The notes beneath the pieces are model-generated. The model saw only the letters and a list, made by a program, of their open reading frames with translations. It ran no database searches and had not been told where the DNA came from. Below are positions 8,329-17,460 of a stretch of DNA of 64,000 bases, piece after piece. The DNA lies in assembly GCF_000145035.1 (NCBI RefSeq), contig NC_014389.1, forward strand, positions 297,400 to 361,399, in the 5' to 3' direction. Source of the DNA: Butyrivibrio proteoclasticus B316. Lineage in GTDB: Bacteria; Bacillota; Clostridia; Lachnospirales; Lachnospiraceae. A program made the translations under genes and the position numbers. Position 1 is the stretch's first letter; every line of letters starts with the position of its first letter.

Positions 8329-9555
8329 TTAGTTTGATGTTTGACTAGAAGCTGCTGCACCTGATACTTCTTCTGGCTGTGTTTCCTCAGTCTTTTCTTC
8401 GAAAGAAAGCTCGTTCGATGCTTCTTCCAAGGCTTCATCTAAGCTGTTTTCATCCTGTGATATTTCACCGGGTGCATCAGATGAATCATCCTTAAATATA
8501 TCTCCCGCATATAAATTTACAAGATAATCCATTACTGCATCTGCCAATGCATCTCTTTCATAGGACTCAAACGAATTATCAGAAATAAAATCCTTAAGCG
8601 TATCGTATTCCGATGTTTGCGATGCCCAGTCTGTTGCCGCAAGACTATATGCATCTATATCATCAACCGAAATACTCTCTTTTTCGGCAATTGCCTTATA
8701 AATCAAATATAGCTTTGCATTCCTTTCAGCACAGTATGCAATGTAATCCTCTGTAGTTCCAACGTAGCCTTCTTTTTCCATTGTTGGAGACACGAGATCA
8801 TATAATGTTACTTCTTCTTCACTTGTATCAGAATAATATTCTACAAGATCTGTAAGCTGCTTATAGAGAATATCATAATATTCGTTCTTAAGGTGTTCCT
8901 GTATATTATTTACCTTACAATTATTATAGAGAGTATTTGAGATTTCTGTCTTGAGTTCATTTTTGTATATATCTTTATTATCCCTGTTCAAGGCATCAAT
9001 CAGATACTTTTTTAATGATTCAAGATCAGTAACACCGTCAATTCCTAATCCTCCAGCTATATCGTCTGTAATTTCCCCATATTCATACACGGTTACTACT
9101 TCAACCACATATGGGGTCTTTTCTCCTGAACTGTCGGTTGATTCAAATTCTTTAGTTTCCCCTTTTGAAAGTCCGATGACAGCTTCTTCGAGTTCTGCTG
9201 GTACTGAGTCATTCCCTAAAACAATTGTTGCTGTGAGTGTAGATGCCTCATCTATGCTCCCATCGGCATTTTTCTTAGTAAGACTAATATCAACAGTACT
9301 GTCGCTTGAAACCGCCTTATCGATGGGTACTACATAATTATAATCCTTAGCGATATGTTCCAGCTCTTCCTTTACATCGTCTTCTGTAGCTTCTTTTAAT
9401 GTTGTTGTGATCTCCATGTTTCTGTAGTCATTTAAAAATACGTCGTTGACTGCAACTCTGTTTTCTGACGCCGTTCCGCATGCCGCAGTAGACACGATGA
9501 CCCCTGCGATAAGTATACCTGTTAATGCATTTTTCGTTTTACGCCTTAAATTCAT
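8329..9555 (-). CDS. Trigger-factor-like peptidyl-prolyl isomerase lipoprotein
   Basis: 408 residues from MNLRRKTKN (AAAGGAG lies 9 nt before this ATG). The signal peptide ends in a lipobox (STAAC), so it should be lipid-anchored outside the membrane. Residues ~45-150 resemble the FKBP/trigger-factor domain and the middle resembles the trigger-factor C-terminal chaperone arms. An acidic, Ser-rich tail closes it. It lies directly upstream of the 8102 gene and downstream of sortase B and the adhesin, so it probably helps fold exported surface proteins of this locus. Confidence 0.7.
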   Translation of the reverse strand: MNLRRKTKNALTGILIAGVIVSTAACGTASENRVAVNDVFLNDYRNMEITTTLKEATEDDVKEELEHIAKDYNYVVPIDKAVSSDSTVDISLTKKNADGSIDEASTLTATIVLGNDSVPAELEEAVIGLSKGETKEFESTDSSGEKTPYVVEVVTVYEYGEITDDIAGGLGIDGVTDLESLKKYLIDALNRDNKDIYKNELKTEISNTLYNNCKVNNIQEHLKNEYYDILYKQLTDLVEYYSDTSEEEVTLYDLVSPTMEKEGYVGTTEDYIAYCAERNAKLYLIYKAIAEKESISVDDIDAYSLAATDWASQTSEYDTLKDFISDNSFESYERDALADAVMDYLVNLYAGDIFKDDSSDAPGEISQDENSLDEALEEASNELSFEEKTEETQPEEVSGAAASSQTSN

Positions 9556-9569
9556 CTTCATTCTCTCCT

Positions 9570-10406
9570 TTAGTAAATAGCATGTAAAATTCCATGCACT
9601 ACAAACCTGTCGTTATCGCCGGAACATGTTGATAATGTTACTATTGGAAGCCCACTGCTTAAATCAGAGTTCACATTCCATTTGCTTTTTGAGCCGCTAA
9701 GGCATTCATTAACAAACCGGTGATATTCATCCATTCCGTCGAAAAATCTATAGCATGGATCATCAGCGTGTATCACTCTGGCAGAAAAGATCTCGTATTG
9801 TCTCATATGGCCATCTGGCAGGTAAATATAAAAATACGGATCTTCCTTTGCAGCTTCAGGGTTATCTCTAATTTTTTTAAGCCCGCCAAACATTGAGTTA
9901 TTCTTCATATTATGGCCATAAACCAAGGTATGCATGTCATTAAAACTTCTGTTGTTTGTATAATCCATAAAGATAGCTCCGGCGGAATTTGCAGTTCCCT
10001 GATATGTAGTCTTTAGGTATTTATCATTATCAGGGCCCTGAACAACCGGATAATTTATACTGCAAAAAGGCACGGTTATCCATGCCGTCACATCAGAATT
10101 TTCATTTATCAGCGAAAGAAAGTCTACCTTCTTCAAATTGCCTTCTGTTGCATCGTGCATCTTTTCGTCAAGAGAATCTTTTGCTCCTGGATTCTCCTGT
10201 GCAAGAACCTTTATATACGAGCCTATGTCACTTGTTTCTTTTGCGTAATCATCTGCCACTTGTTCATATTCGTTATCAGCTATTTCGTACTCTTTTTGGT
10301 AATGAATAAGAAACATAAGGGCGGCAATAAGCGAAATGGCGGGTATTAGGGCAATCAGCAACGCTTTGGCAATATTAGCCCGTTTTCCGTTATGCTGTGT
10401 ATCCAT
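9570..10406 (-). CDS. srtB: Class B sortase, surface locus
   Basis: 278 residues. One N-terminal membrane helix (residues ~13-33), then the sortase domain with YGHNMKNNSMF (His), TLSTCSG (Cys) and RFVVHG (Arg). AGGAGGTATTTT precedes the ATG. It lies between the adhesin gene (upstream) and the PPIase lipoprotein (14 bp downstream) and is the obvious partner for the APKTG and VPETG signals encoded next to it. It has its own class 1 promoter. Confidence 0.92.
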   Translation of the reverse strand: MDTQHNGKRANIAKALLIALIPAISLIAALMFLIHYQKEYEIADNEYEQVADDYAKETSDIGSYIKVLAQENPGAKDSLDEKMHDATEGNLKKVDFLSLINENSDVTAWITVPFCSINYPVVQGPDNDKYLKTTYQGTANSAGAIFMDYTNNRSFNDMHTLVYGHNMKNNSMFGGLKKIRDNPEAAKEDPYFYIYLPDGHMRQYEIFSARVIHADDPCYRFFDGMDEYHRFVNECLSGSKSKWNVNSDLSSGLPIVTLSTCSGDNDRFVVHGILHAIY

Positions 10407-10435
10407 AAAATACCTCCTGCGTATTTTACTTTTTC

Positions 10436-10474
10436 ACAATATCATTCAATATTTCTTTAACATTTTTCTGCACA
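10436..10474 (-). promoter_or_regulatory. Class 1 promoter of the sortase-PPIase operon
   Basis: Minus strand TGTGCAGAAAAAT, 20 nt, TATTGT, directly after the terminator of the adhesin gene. Confidence 0.6.
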
Positions 10475-10485
10475 TAAATAAAAAA

Positions 10486-10518
10486 TGAGGCGCCTAAAAG
10501 ACGCCTCAGAATTTTTTG
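10486..10518 (-). terminator. Terminator of the adhesin gene
   Basis: GAGGCG and CGCCTC arms around CTAAAAGA, T-rich on the minus strand, just after the adhesin stop. Confidence 0.8.
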
Positions 10519-10521
10519 CTA

Positions 10522-13500
10522 TTAAGATATTTTCTTTCTTGTATAGAAAATGCCGATTCCAACAAGGCTGATAAATGAAATAGCCATGAGCATCATAAGA
10601 AGTCCGATTGGAGTCTGGTCTCCTGTTTTGGGAGCCTTGGCGCCCATAACCATTGCCTTTGCATCATACATGATGATTGTCTGTGCGCTACCATCTGCCG
10701 TAAACTGGATATCCTGTGCTTTTACATATCCTGCTGGGACAGTAATCTCTTTAAGGGTATATGTTGTCCCCTTTGTAAGTGTTGAGATTGTATATGCATT
10801 ATTTGTGGTAGTAAACTCAGCAACTTTTGTATCACCATTGTAGATGGCAAGAACCGCCCCATTTACAGGTGTTGTTGTTCCTGTCTCATACTTTAAGATT
10901 GTAACAGTACCTGGAGTTTCAGTCTTTTTCTCAGTCTTCTCAGGCTCTTTGATTTTCTTGTCAACAAGTGTAACAGTCTTTGTTTCATCATCCTTTACTT
11001 CTATTGTTACGCTCTGCTTTGTAGCCTTCTCATATCCCTCTGGAACTACTGTTTCTTCTACAGAATATGTTCCGGGAAGAAGAGAGAGCTCCTTGTCCGC
11101 ATCAGAAGATGTTTCAAAGATTATTTCTTCAATAGCATTTCCATTGAGAACTTTTCCTGTAACTTTAAGCTTAGCACCGGCAACCCTGTTATTTCCCTCG
11201 TCAACTTTCTTAATGATAAGCTTGTGTTTCTTGTAAGGATCTGTGAGGCTCATGCTCTTTGTTTTTCCGTTTTCTACGGTAAACTCTACATCTTTTATTT
11301 TCTCGTATCCCTCTGGTGCTGATACCTCAACAAGCTTATATTTCTCACCTACAACAAGGTTATCAATAGTATGGATGGCTGTTGTTGACTCCCACTTATC
11401 TACTTCTGTTCCTTTTGAGTCAACCACCTTAAGAACCGCTCCTGGAAGAGGTGTTTTTCCATCGTTACCGTATTTGATGATAGCGACACTTCCGTACTTG
11501 GCAAGAGGATCTACCATACTATAAACATGCTTGCTGGCATCAACGTCATCAGCTTTAACTGTGATAACGATATCTTCAGCTTTTGAATATCCGCTTGGAA
11601 CCTTGGTCTCCTTGATCGTATATGTTCCTGGAAGAACCTCAAACTCTACCTTACCTGTAGAAGGAGTTGTCATTGTAAGAGTAACGTCTTTTCCAAGATA
11701 GTCTTTACCAGTAAGTTCAAGGACTGCTCCTGTAACAGGAGAAGCTGAAGTTGAATCGTCTACTTTGTTGACAATGATCTTGTGTTTTGAATAACCATCA
11801 TTCATTTTTACAAGCTGATATGAACCTTCAGCCTTAAATGTTATTGCATCGGTAACGTCATAATTTGAAGGCGCTGCTGTTTCTGAAAGAGTGTAATTCT
11901 TCCCAAGTTCAAGACCCTTAACAACATGTGTATTTGTATCTGTCGTCCATGTATCAACTGTATTGCCAGCCTCATCCTTGAGAGCAAGTGTCGCTCCAGA
12001 AAGAAGGCCATTTGAAGCAAGATCAATCTTATTGATTCTTACACTTGCCTTTCCAGATACCATTACCTGCTGAGTAGAAGCATCCGGAATATAAGCAGTA
12101 AGGTCATTTGAAACCACAGTACCATTTACTGCAGTATAGTCCGTATATGTCTTTGATAGGATTTCTCCTGCTGCCGCAAGTGTCTTGGTTTCATCACTTG
12201 TATTAAGTCCTCCGAGAGAAAATCCCTCTGAAGGAAGCACTCCTGAAAGCACATTCCAGATAGCAAGCTGTGTTGCGTTATAGAATTCAGCATTGCTGTA
12301 ACCCTTGCTATCCTGGATGCCTGCTCCGTCATTTGGGTATCCAAAGAACAGGATTGTGTTAAGCGCATTCTGCACATCTGAGTTGTAATTTGAAAGATTT
12401 CTCTCAACTACTCTTGTGCTATCAAGACCTGAAAGACGAGCTCCGACAGTATCAAGGTATGTACTCCAGCTGCTGCCATTTGAAACAGTACTAGCTGCGT
12501 AAAATCCCATCTGACCAGGGATATCAAGATTCCAGTTTACACAGTATGCTGCGAACTCCTTGTTCTTTCCCTCATCAGCAATGCGATAAGCATTAGCTGT
12601 GCCAAGGCCTGAAATATGATACATTGAATCGAGTCCTGCATTTACATAGGCTTGTGTTGTTGTCAGTCTGTGAAATACAGAATTTTCTGTTGCAGAGCTA
12701 CCAATCCATGAGCTTGCAAGTCTTGCGTCATCGTCAGCTGCTCCTTTATACCATCTTCCTGTCCACTCTGAATCAGCACTAAGTGCAGCCTTTGTCTTTA
12801 AAGTAGTCAAGTTCTCCATATGGTAGAGCATCTTTGTCTGTGTCGCAATTGTATTCACACTTGTAAGATCAAGTGTTGTAAGTCCTGAGTTGTAAAAAGC
12901 CTCTGTAGCATCTGCTGTGTTTGCTGTAAATGTAAAGTTTGAAGGAAGAACTGTAAGCTTTGCATCTCCCTTGAACATCTGCTTGATCGTAGCGGGAAGC
13001 ACGATTGCATCTGCTGATGTTATTGTCACAAGTTCCTTACATCCGCCAAACATTGAAGTGGCATTATCCACGATAGATACTCCGCTTCCAAGCTCGATTG
13101 ATGTAACCTTCTTAAGGTTTGCAAATACGGAACCCTTAAGAGTGATTGTTTTACCAGTGCCTGGCACGATTTTAACCTTTGTGAACTGGTCAAGCTTTGA
13201 GGCAAAAGCTGTAGTAAGGTTTTCGCTAAGCTGTGCCGTTGTATTTTCGGACTTTAAACTGATAGTAAGAGTTTTTGTTCCTGCATCAATATCAAAGTCA
13301 AACTTTTCAAGTCCGGTTGAAACATCAGGAGTAAGAGATGTTCCAAGAAGCGCATTTACATTTGCGTTGTTACCATTTGTAGCAGAAAAAGATGTTGCGA
13401 TATTCTGAGCTGTCTGAGAAGCGGAAGCTGAGCCGAACACAAATGGAGAGAAATGCTCAACATTCATTGTCACATTATCTTCGCTTATCTTTACATCAAC

Positions 13501-14121
13501 TTTCTTTGTATTAGTGCCCTCGCTGTCATCCATATGATAAACAACAAGCTCATCTGCGGAAATATCAAGTGATTTTAATATTCCATTTAAAGTTATCTGT
13601 GCAGAATTATTTTCTGCTGGCTCCCATACAGATGCGCCATTATAAACAGCGATATCATATACAGCTGCAATATCAAACCCCGCATCTTTTTTCTGCATTA
13701 CAGCCTCGATATTCTGATATGCAAAACGGTCAGGGGTAAGCTTTGTAACTGTAAGTTCAGAGCCTTCTGGCATCTGTGCATTTACGCTGATCTTAACAGC
13801 GCCTTCTGAAGCAGTAAGGCTGTCCGCCTTCTTAACCTCAGTTTTAGGTGTTTCTGCATTCTTAGCATCATCCTTTTTCTGCTCGGATGTTTCCTTTACA
13901 GCAGTCTCCTCCTTAACGGCATTCTTCTGGGAATCTGCCTTACCCTCGGCAGCCTCAGATGTTTCCGCCTTATCAGAAGCCTGTTCAGATGAAGATGCTA
14001 CGGCTGCAGTCTCTGTTGATTCCATTACTCTATTAGCTGCATATGCTGTAGTGCTCATTCCTGATACAGAAAGCACAACTGCAGACGCAAGAGCAACAAA
14101 TCTCAGGCTTTTACATTTCAT
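10522..14121 (-). CDS. Large sortase-anchored adhesin with thioester and Cna-B domains
   Basis: 1199 residues. Signal peptide (MKCKSLRFVALASAVVLS...AYA), then a Glu/Lys/Ala-rich stalk to ~110. Next comes a BspA-like surface-repeat region (~260-480, e.g. MFGGCKELVTI). A Cys-Gln thioester-type domain follows, with the Cys in AAYCVNWNLDIPG and the Gln in NATQLAIWNVL. Several Cna-B/SpaA repeats of ~85 residues come next, with GAVLKVVD and GYEK-type motifs. The sorting signal APKTGD at ~1163 precedes a hydrophobic helix and RKKIS. ATG 14121 has AAAGGAGAACATGTT and starts a good signal. Thioester adhesins can bond covalently to host or food surfaces. Probably anchored or polymerised by the adjacent sortase. 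Confidence 0.9.
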   Translation of the reverse strand: MKCKSLRFVALASAVVLSVSGMSTTAYAANRVMESTETAAVASSSEQASDKAETSEAAEGKADSQKNAVKEETAVKETSEQKKDDAKNAETPKTEVKKADSLTASEGAVKISVNAQMPEGSELTVTKLTPDRFAYQNIEAVMQKKDAGFDIAAVYDIAVYNGASVWEPAENNSAQITLNGILKSLDISADELVVYHMDDSEGTNTKKVDVKISEDNVTMNVEHFSPFVFGSASASQTAQNIATSFSATNGNNANVNALLGTSLTPDVSTGLEKFDFDIDAGTKTLTISLKSENTTAQLSENLTTAFASKLDQFTKVKIVPGTGKTITLKGSVFANLKKVTSIELGSGVSIVDNATSMFGGCKELVTITSADAIVLPATIKQMFKGDAKLTVLPSNFTFTANTADATEAFYNSGLTTLDLTSVNTIATQTKMLYHMENLTTLKTKAALSADSEWTGRWYKGAADDDARLASSWIGSSATENSVFHRLTTTQAYVNAGLDSMYHISGLGTANAYRIADEGKNKEFAAYCVNWNLDIPGQMGFYAASTVSNGSSWSTYLDTVGARLSGLDSTRVVERNLSNYNSDVQNALNTILFFGYPNDGAGIQDSKGYSNAEFYNATQLAIWNVLSGVLPSEGFSLGGLNTSDETKTLAAAGEILSKTYTDYTAVNGTVVSNDLTAYIPDASTQQVMVSGKASVRINKIDLASNGLLSGATLALKDEAGNTVDTWTTDTNTHVVKGLELGKNYTLSETAAPSNYDVTDAITFKAEGSYQLVKMNDGYSKHKIIVNKVDDSTSASPVTGAVLELTGKDYLGKDVTLTMTTPSTGKVEFEVLPGTYTIKETKVPSGYSKAEDIVITVKADDVDASKHVYSMVDPLAKYGSVAIIKYGNDGKTPLPGAVLKVVDSKGTEVDKWESTTAIHTIDNLVVGEKYKLVEVSAPEGYEKIKDVEFTVENGKTKSMSLTDPYKKHKLIIKKVDEGNNRVAGAKLKVTGKVLNGNAIEEIIFETSSDADKELSLLPGTYSVEETVVPEGYEKATKQSVTIEVKDDETKTVTLVDKKIKEPEKTEKKTETPGTVTILKYETGTTTPVNGAVLAIYNGDTKVAEFTTTNNAYTISTLTKGTTYTLKEITVPAGYVKAQDIQFTADGSAQTIIMYDAKAMVMGAKAPKTGDQTPIGLLMMLMAISFISLVGIGIFYTRKKIS

Positions 14122-14219
14122 AACATGTTCTCCTTTAGATCTGTATTTAATATAGTTACCTTCGAGCTTTCTGCGGCGAACAAAAAGCATCCCTCCTATT
14201 ATGGATTAATCAGGCAAAA

Positions 14220-14258
14220 TAAAAACCCGGGTGCAATTAAGCACTCGGGTCTATATTT
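14220..14258 (-). terminator. Terminator of the Pro/Glu-rich surface gene
   Basis: ACCCGAGTGC and GCACCCGGGT arms on the minus strand followed by TTTTTATTTT, after the stop at 14283. Confidence 0.75.
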
Positions 14259-14282
14259 AATTCATACTTCTTCTCCACAAAA

Positions 14283-14783
14283 TCAAAATAATCTTACTAA
14301 TCTGATCATTGTCTTGAGGACAAAAAGTCCTACAAGAATTGCTGCTGCCATCAAAAGGCAAAAACCAAGGTCTCCGGTCTCTGGCACTTCTATGTAATCA
14401 CCAAGTACTTCGCCTTCTTCCTCTTCCTCAATAACCACGGGAGCTACAACCACCTCTTCTTCAACTACTTCTTCGTAGTATGTTTCAACTGTTTCGGGCT
14501 GATACTCGGGCTCTGGAGTTGGCTCAGGCTGAGGTACGGGAATAGGTTCGGGCTCGGGCTCAGGCACTGGTTCTGGCTCTGGTTCTGGAATAGGCTCCGG
14601 CTCGGGAGTCGGTTCCTCTGGTATTTCAGGCACCTCCGGCTCAGGATCTGCAGGAGTCTCGACAACAATCTCAAGATCATCATCAATCTCTGCGCCCTTT
14701 GCTTCACTTGAGAATGACATTGTCATTCCCATTGCCATTACTGTTACCATTGTCATTACCATAACTGCCATTTTCTTCATCAT
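14283..14783 (-). CDS. Pro/Glu-rich sortase substrate (surface stalk protein)
   Basis: 166 residues. Met-rich signal peptide (residues 1-29, possibly starting at Met2), then ~80 residues dominated by PEPEP and PxPEP repeats, an extended wall-spanning stalk. A Glu/Val-rich stretch follows, then VPETGD, a hydrophobic helix (LLMAAAILVGLFVL) and a basic tail. VPETG matches the LPXTG-like signal expected for the nearby sortase B. AGAAGGAGAAACT precedes the ATG. It has no globular domain, so it may act as a spacer or pilin-like subunit. Confidence 0.75.
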   Translation of the reverse strand: MMKKMAVMVMTMVTVMAMGMTMSFSSEAKGAEIDDDLEIVVETPADPEPEVPEIPEEPTPEPEPIPEPEPEPVPEPEPEPIPVPQPEPTPEPEYQPETVETYYEEVVEEEVVVAPVVIEEEEEGEVLGDYIEVPETGDLGFCLLMAAAILVGLFVLKTMIRLVRLF

Positions 14784-14855
14784 AGTTTCTCCTTCTGCTC
14801 TCTTTATATAAAAGAGGCCTCACATCTTTAATCTTTACAAATTATTTTCCTTACA

Positions 14856-15470
14856 TTAGTTAACGACAGTGATGACAAAATAAAATTTGCCATCATTACC
14901 TTTTGCCACGCCGGCTCCAATACACGTAACTCCATCCTTTAACAGGACTTCATTATGACCTGGTGATTTCTTCCAGGCTGATACTGCGCGTTCTGATGAG
15001 GACTGTCCACGGGCAAGGTTTTCACCCAGCTTGGAATAAGTCTTATTCCAATTATTTCCGAAAGCGGTCTGCCATTTCTCGCCATTTGGGCGGGTATGAC
15101 TGAAAACTCCGGAAGATGCCATTTCTTTTGCTCGAAGCTGAGCTTCTGCTTGAACAGCACTATCAACAGTAAGTGCCGGTAGTCCATTCTGAAGTCGGTA
15201 TTCATTTACGCATCTTACAAGCGAAGCTGCAGATACATCTTTGGCGCCCGCATAGGGGAGTCTGCCTTCCTGAATACCATTGTTCCAATAGTGTTCAGCT
15301 AGTACTGATGGGGTATCGCCGACAGCTGCTACTACATCAGGGTTAGCATTTGCATAGTAGTCAGGATCAAATCTTGATCCATCCGGTAATGAAAAATCAG
15401 CATGCGCTGTGATCGCAATTGTGCTGCAGAGCAGTAAAAGCGCAATCAGATGCAGTAGTTTTTTCTTCAT
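14856..15470 (-). CDS. Secreted CAP-domain protein
   Basis: 204 residues from MKKKLLHLIALLLL (GGAAGGAGAACAAG upstream). After the signal peptide, residues ~30-70 (FDPDYYANANPDVVAA...HYWNNGIQEGR) form a short repeat found in secreted Firmicute proteins. The CAP domain follows: NEYRLQNGLPAL, SHTRPNG, GENLARG, AWKKSPGHNEVLL. Terminal gene of the surface locus, with its own class 2 promoter. Confidence 0.88.
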   Translation of the reverse strand: MKKKLLHLIALLLLCSTIAITAHADFSLPDGSRFDPDYYANANPDVVAAVGDTPSVLAEHYWNNGIQEGRLPYAGAKDVSAASLVRCVNEYRLQNGLPALTVDSAVQAEAQLRAKEMASSGVFSHTRPNGEKWQTAFGNNWNKTYSKLGENLARGQSSSERAVSAWKKSPGHNEVLLKDGVTCIGAGVAKGNDGKFYFVITVVN

Positions 15471-15492
15471 CTTGTTCTCCTTCCTGTAATAA

Positions 15493-15522
15493 CTATCATT
15501 AAAATACATAAAGGATAATGGT
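15493..15522 (-). promoter_or_regulatory. Class 2 promoter/leader element
   Basis: Minus strand ACCATTAT, then TTTTAATGATAGTTA, then GGAAGGAG, before the CAP gene. Confidence 0.45.
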
Positions 15523-15540
15523 TTTTATTAAATAAAATAA

Positions 15541-15573
15541 AAACGGTCTGCACAAAATATGCAAACCGTTCAT
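15541..15573 (-). terminator. Terminator of the gene split by the second tnpB element
   Basis: AACGGT and ACCGTT arms with inner TGCA/TGCA pairing, T-rich on the minus strand, just after the native stop at 15580-15582. Confidence 0.65.
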
Positions 15574-15822
15574 GGCTTATTAAATTTTTATCTCTTTAAA
15601 TCCCGAGAATAAGCGCTGCATGTCTATAAAAATATCATTAGCGCCACTATGACCTTTAACAGCTATATCCGCGAAATATGTAGAACGGGCTTCGCCAATA
15701 AATTTGACTCTTACCCCATCTTTGGTCACTTCACGGAGCTCCTTATTGATATCTTCCAGTACGTAGTCCCCAGCTTTTATATCTCTGACAGAAACCGTTT
15801 TAAGGTACTCTCCAAATCTGTT

Positions 15823-17380
15823 GTGAACTACTCCGACTTATAGAAGTCGGAGCTTCTAAAGACGGGCGGGAAATCCGCCATTTTTCTTATTTAAGAAGTT
15901 TGATATTTAAGTTTCCACCTAACAGGTTAGGCAATCCTTATTCTTATAGGCGTGTCCACGTCGCCTCTACCGTATAGGATGCTAAGATCCACAACGCTAC
16001 TTTTACGCATTATATTTAATGCTCCGTTAACATCGGCATTAAATTTAAAACCATTGGCGGTTTTATACATTCCACGATGTATTCTACTACCACTGAACTG
16101 ATACTCTTTTGGATTATCGTTATTGTAAACAGGAATACAGTCTTTATCCCAAAATGATGCCTTTGATGTATAGCTTTCTTCCTGTTCAACATAGGTAATA
16201 CCATTAAGTTCACAAAGACATGACAATTTATCCCTTAATAAGCCATAAGGGATATTAACAAAGCTCTGATTATTCTGTTTGCCAATATGTGAATTCCTTT
16301 GAAACGTAACATTATAGCCGGCCACAAGTGTTCCGATATCGTTAGTAATACAATAATCTATCACCTTACGTGCAGCTTTACTCATATAGTCATTTACTTT
16401 ATTGTTACGATTACGATTAATGGCTTTCTGACGATTTGTAGTCTTTTTGCCAAAATGCTGTTTGTCCTTAATAGACTGCAGACGAGCATTCTCTTTATTA
16501 AACCACTGATTTATGGATTTAAGCTTTCTTCCGTCAATGATGAACGATTTCCCAGTATTTGATACTGCGGTTACAAGATTATTTATACCAAAATCGAGAG
16601 CCAGTGCATTATTTTTATTGAGATTTCTTTGAATACACTCAGTTTCGTAAGTGTACTGGATTTCAAAGAACCTGGCATGTGCTTTTGGTATAATGCGTAT
16701 CTCTTTAACCTTTTTATCAAGCAGGACCGGCGGTATTGTAATTTCAACCGGCTTGTGGGTTTTCTTAAAGCTGTTTGAAAACGGAAGTATCAGCTTGTTA
16801 TCGTTAAGTCTCACAAAGCCTATAACCAGTGTGGCATATCCATCTTTTGAAAGATAATTTGGCAATTTGCAATCCTTAAAAGCGTATTTACCCTGTTTTG
16901 CAAGCTTAAGCAAGCCAAAGAATGACTTGAAACTGCCGTCTACTTCTTTGAGGATCTGCTGTGCCATATTAGAATTTAAGGCTTTATAATTAGGGCTATT
17001 CTTTAAGAGAACATAGTTTTTCTCATACTTTAGGAATTTACCCTCAGTAAAGTAATACTGTCTAACATTATAGATGGCTTCATTTGTAAGATTTTTCGCT
17101 GAATGACACAGTTCTCTTATTGAACAGTAATCATCTTTCGATAGATGTTTTACTTGCTGTTTAACAGTAAGATACATTCTATAATTTCCTTTCATAAGAC
17201 TCAGATTACTCCTGTATATGCATTATATCTTATTTTTACTAAAAATACATGTTTGTAGTAAAAATATGTAAAAAAAAAGAATGGTAGAAAGCTACTATTC
17301 TCTTATAATGTTCTTGGTTTAACGCATTCATCCCCTACCTACGCTACGCTTAGAGGTAGGGGTTTTCTGCGAAATTTTTG
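15823..17380 (-). mobile_element. IS1341-like (lone tnpB) element, second copy
   Basis: 1558 bp, no tnpA. It lies 3' of TTTAT on the minus strand. The left end has AGAAAACCCC, a hairpin of paired CCTACCTC/GAGGTAGG, and GGGATGAA. The right end has a hairpin (CTCCGACTT/AAGTCGGAG) and GTAGTTCAC. Same family as 3015-4503 but clearly diverged from it. Confidence 0.85.
15927..17177 (-). CDS. tnpB: TnpB, RNA-guided nuclease family, altered RuvC-II position
   Basis: 416 residues from MYLTVKQQ, very similar to the copy at 3087-4337. RuvC-I LALDFGINN and RuvC-III NADVNGALN keep their Asp residues. The RuvC-II segment GTLVAGYNVTFQ has Gly where Glu is usual, and QEESYTSKASF is conserved. GAAAGGAAATTATAGA supports this start; an upstream in-frame ATG also exists. 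Its scaffold RNA should lie at 15823-15930. With no tnpA it would need a partner in trans, for example the one at 32249. Confidence 0.88.
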   Translation of the reverse strand: MYLTVKQQVKHLSKDDYCSIRELCHSAKNLTNEAIYNVRQYYFTEGKFLKYEKNYVLLKNSPNYKALNSNMAQQILKEVDGSFKSFFGLLKLAKQGKYAFKDCKLPNYLSKDGYATLVIGFVRLNDNKLILPFSNSFKKTHKPVEITIPPVLLDKKVKEIRIIPKAHARFFEIQYTYETECIQRNLNKNNALALDFGINNLVTAVSNTGKSFIIDGRKLKSINQWFNKENARLQSIKDKQHFGKKTTNRQKAINRNRNNKVNDYMSKAARKVIDYCITNDIGTLVAGYNVTFQRNSHIGKQNNQSFVNIPYGLLRDKLSCLCELNGITYVEQEESYTSKASFWDKDCIPVYNNDNPKEYQFSGSRIHRGMYKTANGFKFNADVNGALNIMRKSSVVDLSILYGRGDVDTPIRIRIA

Positions 17381-17460
17381 ATAAACTGCCAAAGTGTGCT
17401 TTTCATAGATCTTTTCAAGCTCTTCTTTTGTCACTTCATAAAACATATTACTCTCCAATC

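Larger units (their letters stand above)
15580..17446 (-). pseudogene. Hypothetical gene split by a tnpB element
   Basis: The 5' part is 17446-17381 (MFYEVTKEELEKIYEKHTLA...VY) and the 3' part is 15822-15580 (NRFGEYLKTVSVRD...FKEIKI). Removing 15823-17380 joins GTT TAT to AAC AGA TTT in frame and restores a 102-residue protein. GGAGAGTAAT precedes the start, and the gene follows the 17461 gene by 14 bp. Function unknown. With the insert, the product is cut after ~22 native residues. Confidence 0.8.

Noticed and set aside
11841..12407. Minus-strand ORFs inside the adhesin gene
   Set aside because: They are frame shadows within the Cna-B and thioester region, with no ribosome binding site.
15649..15843. 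Plus-strand ORF of 64 residues
   Set aside because: It is antisense to the 3' part of the gene split by the second tnpB element, whose frame joins cleanly to its 5' part.
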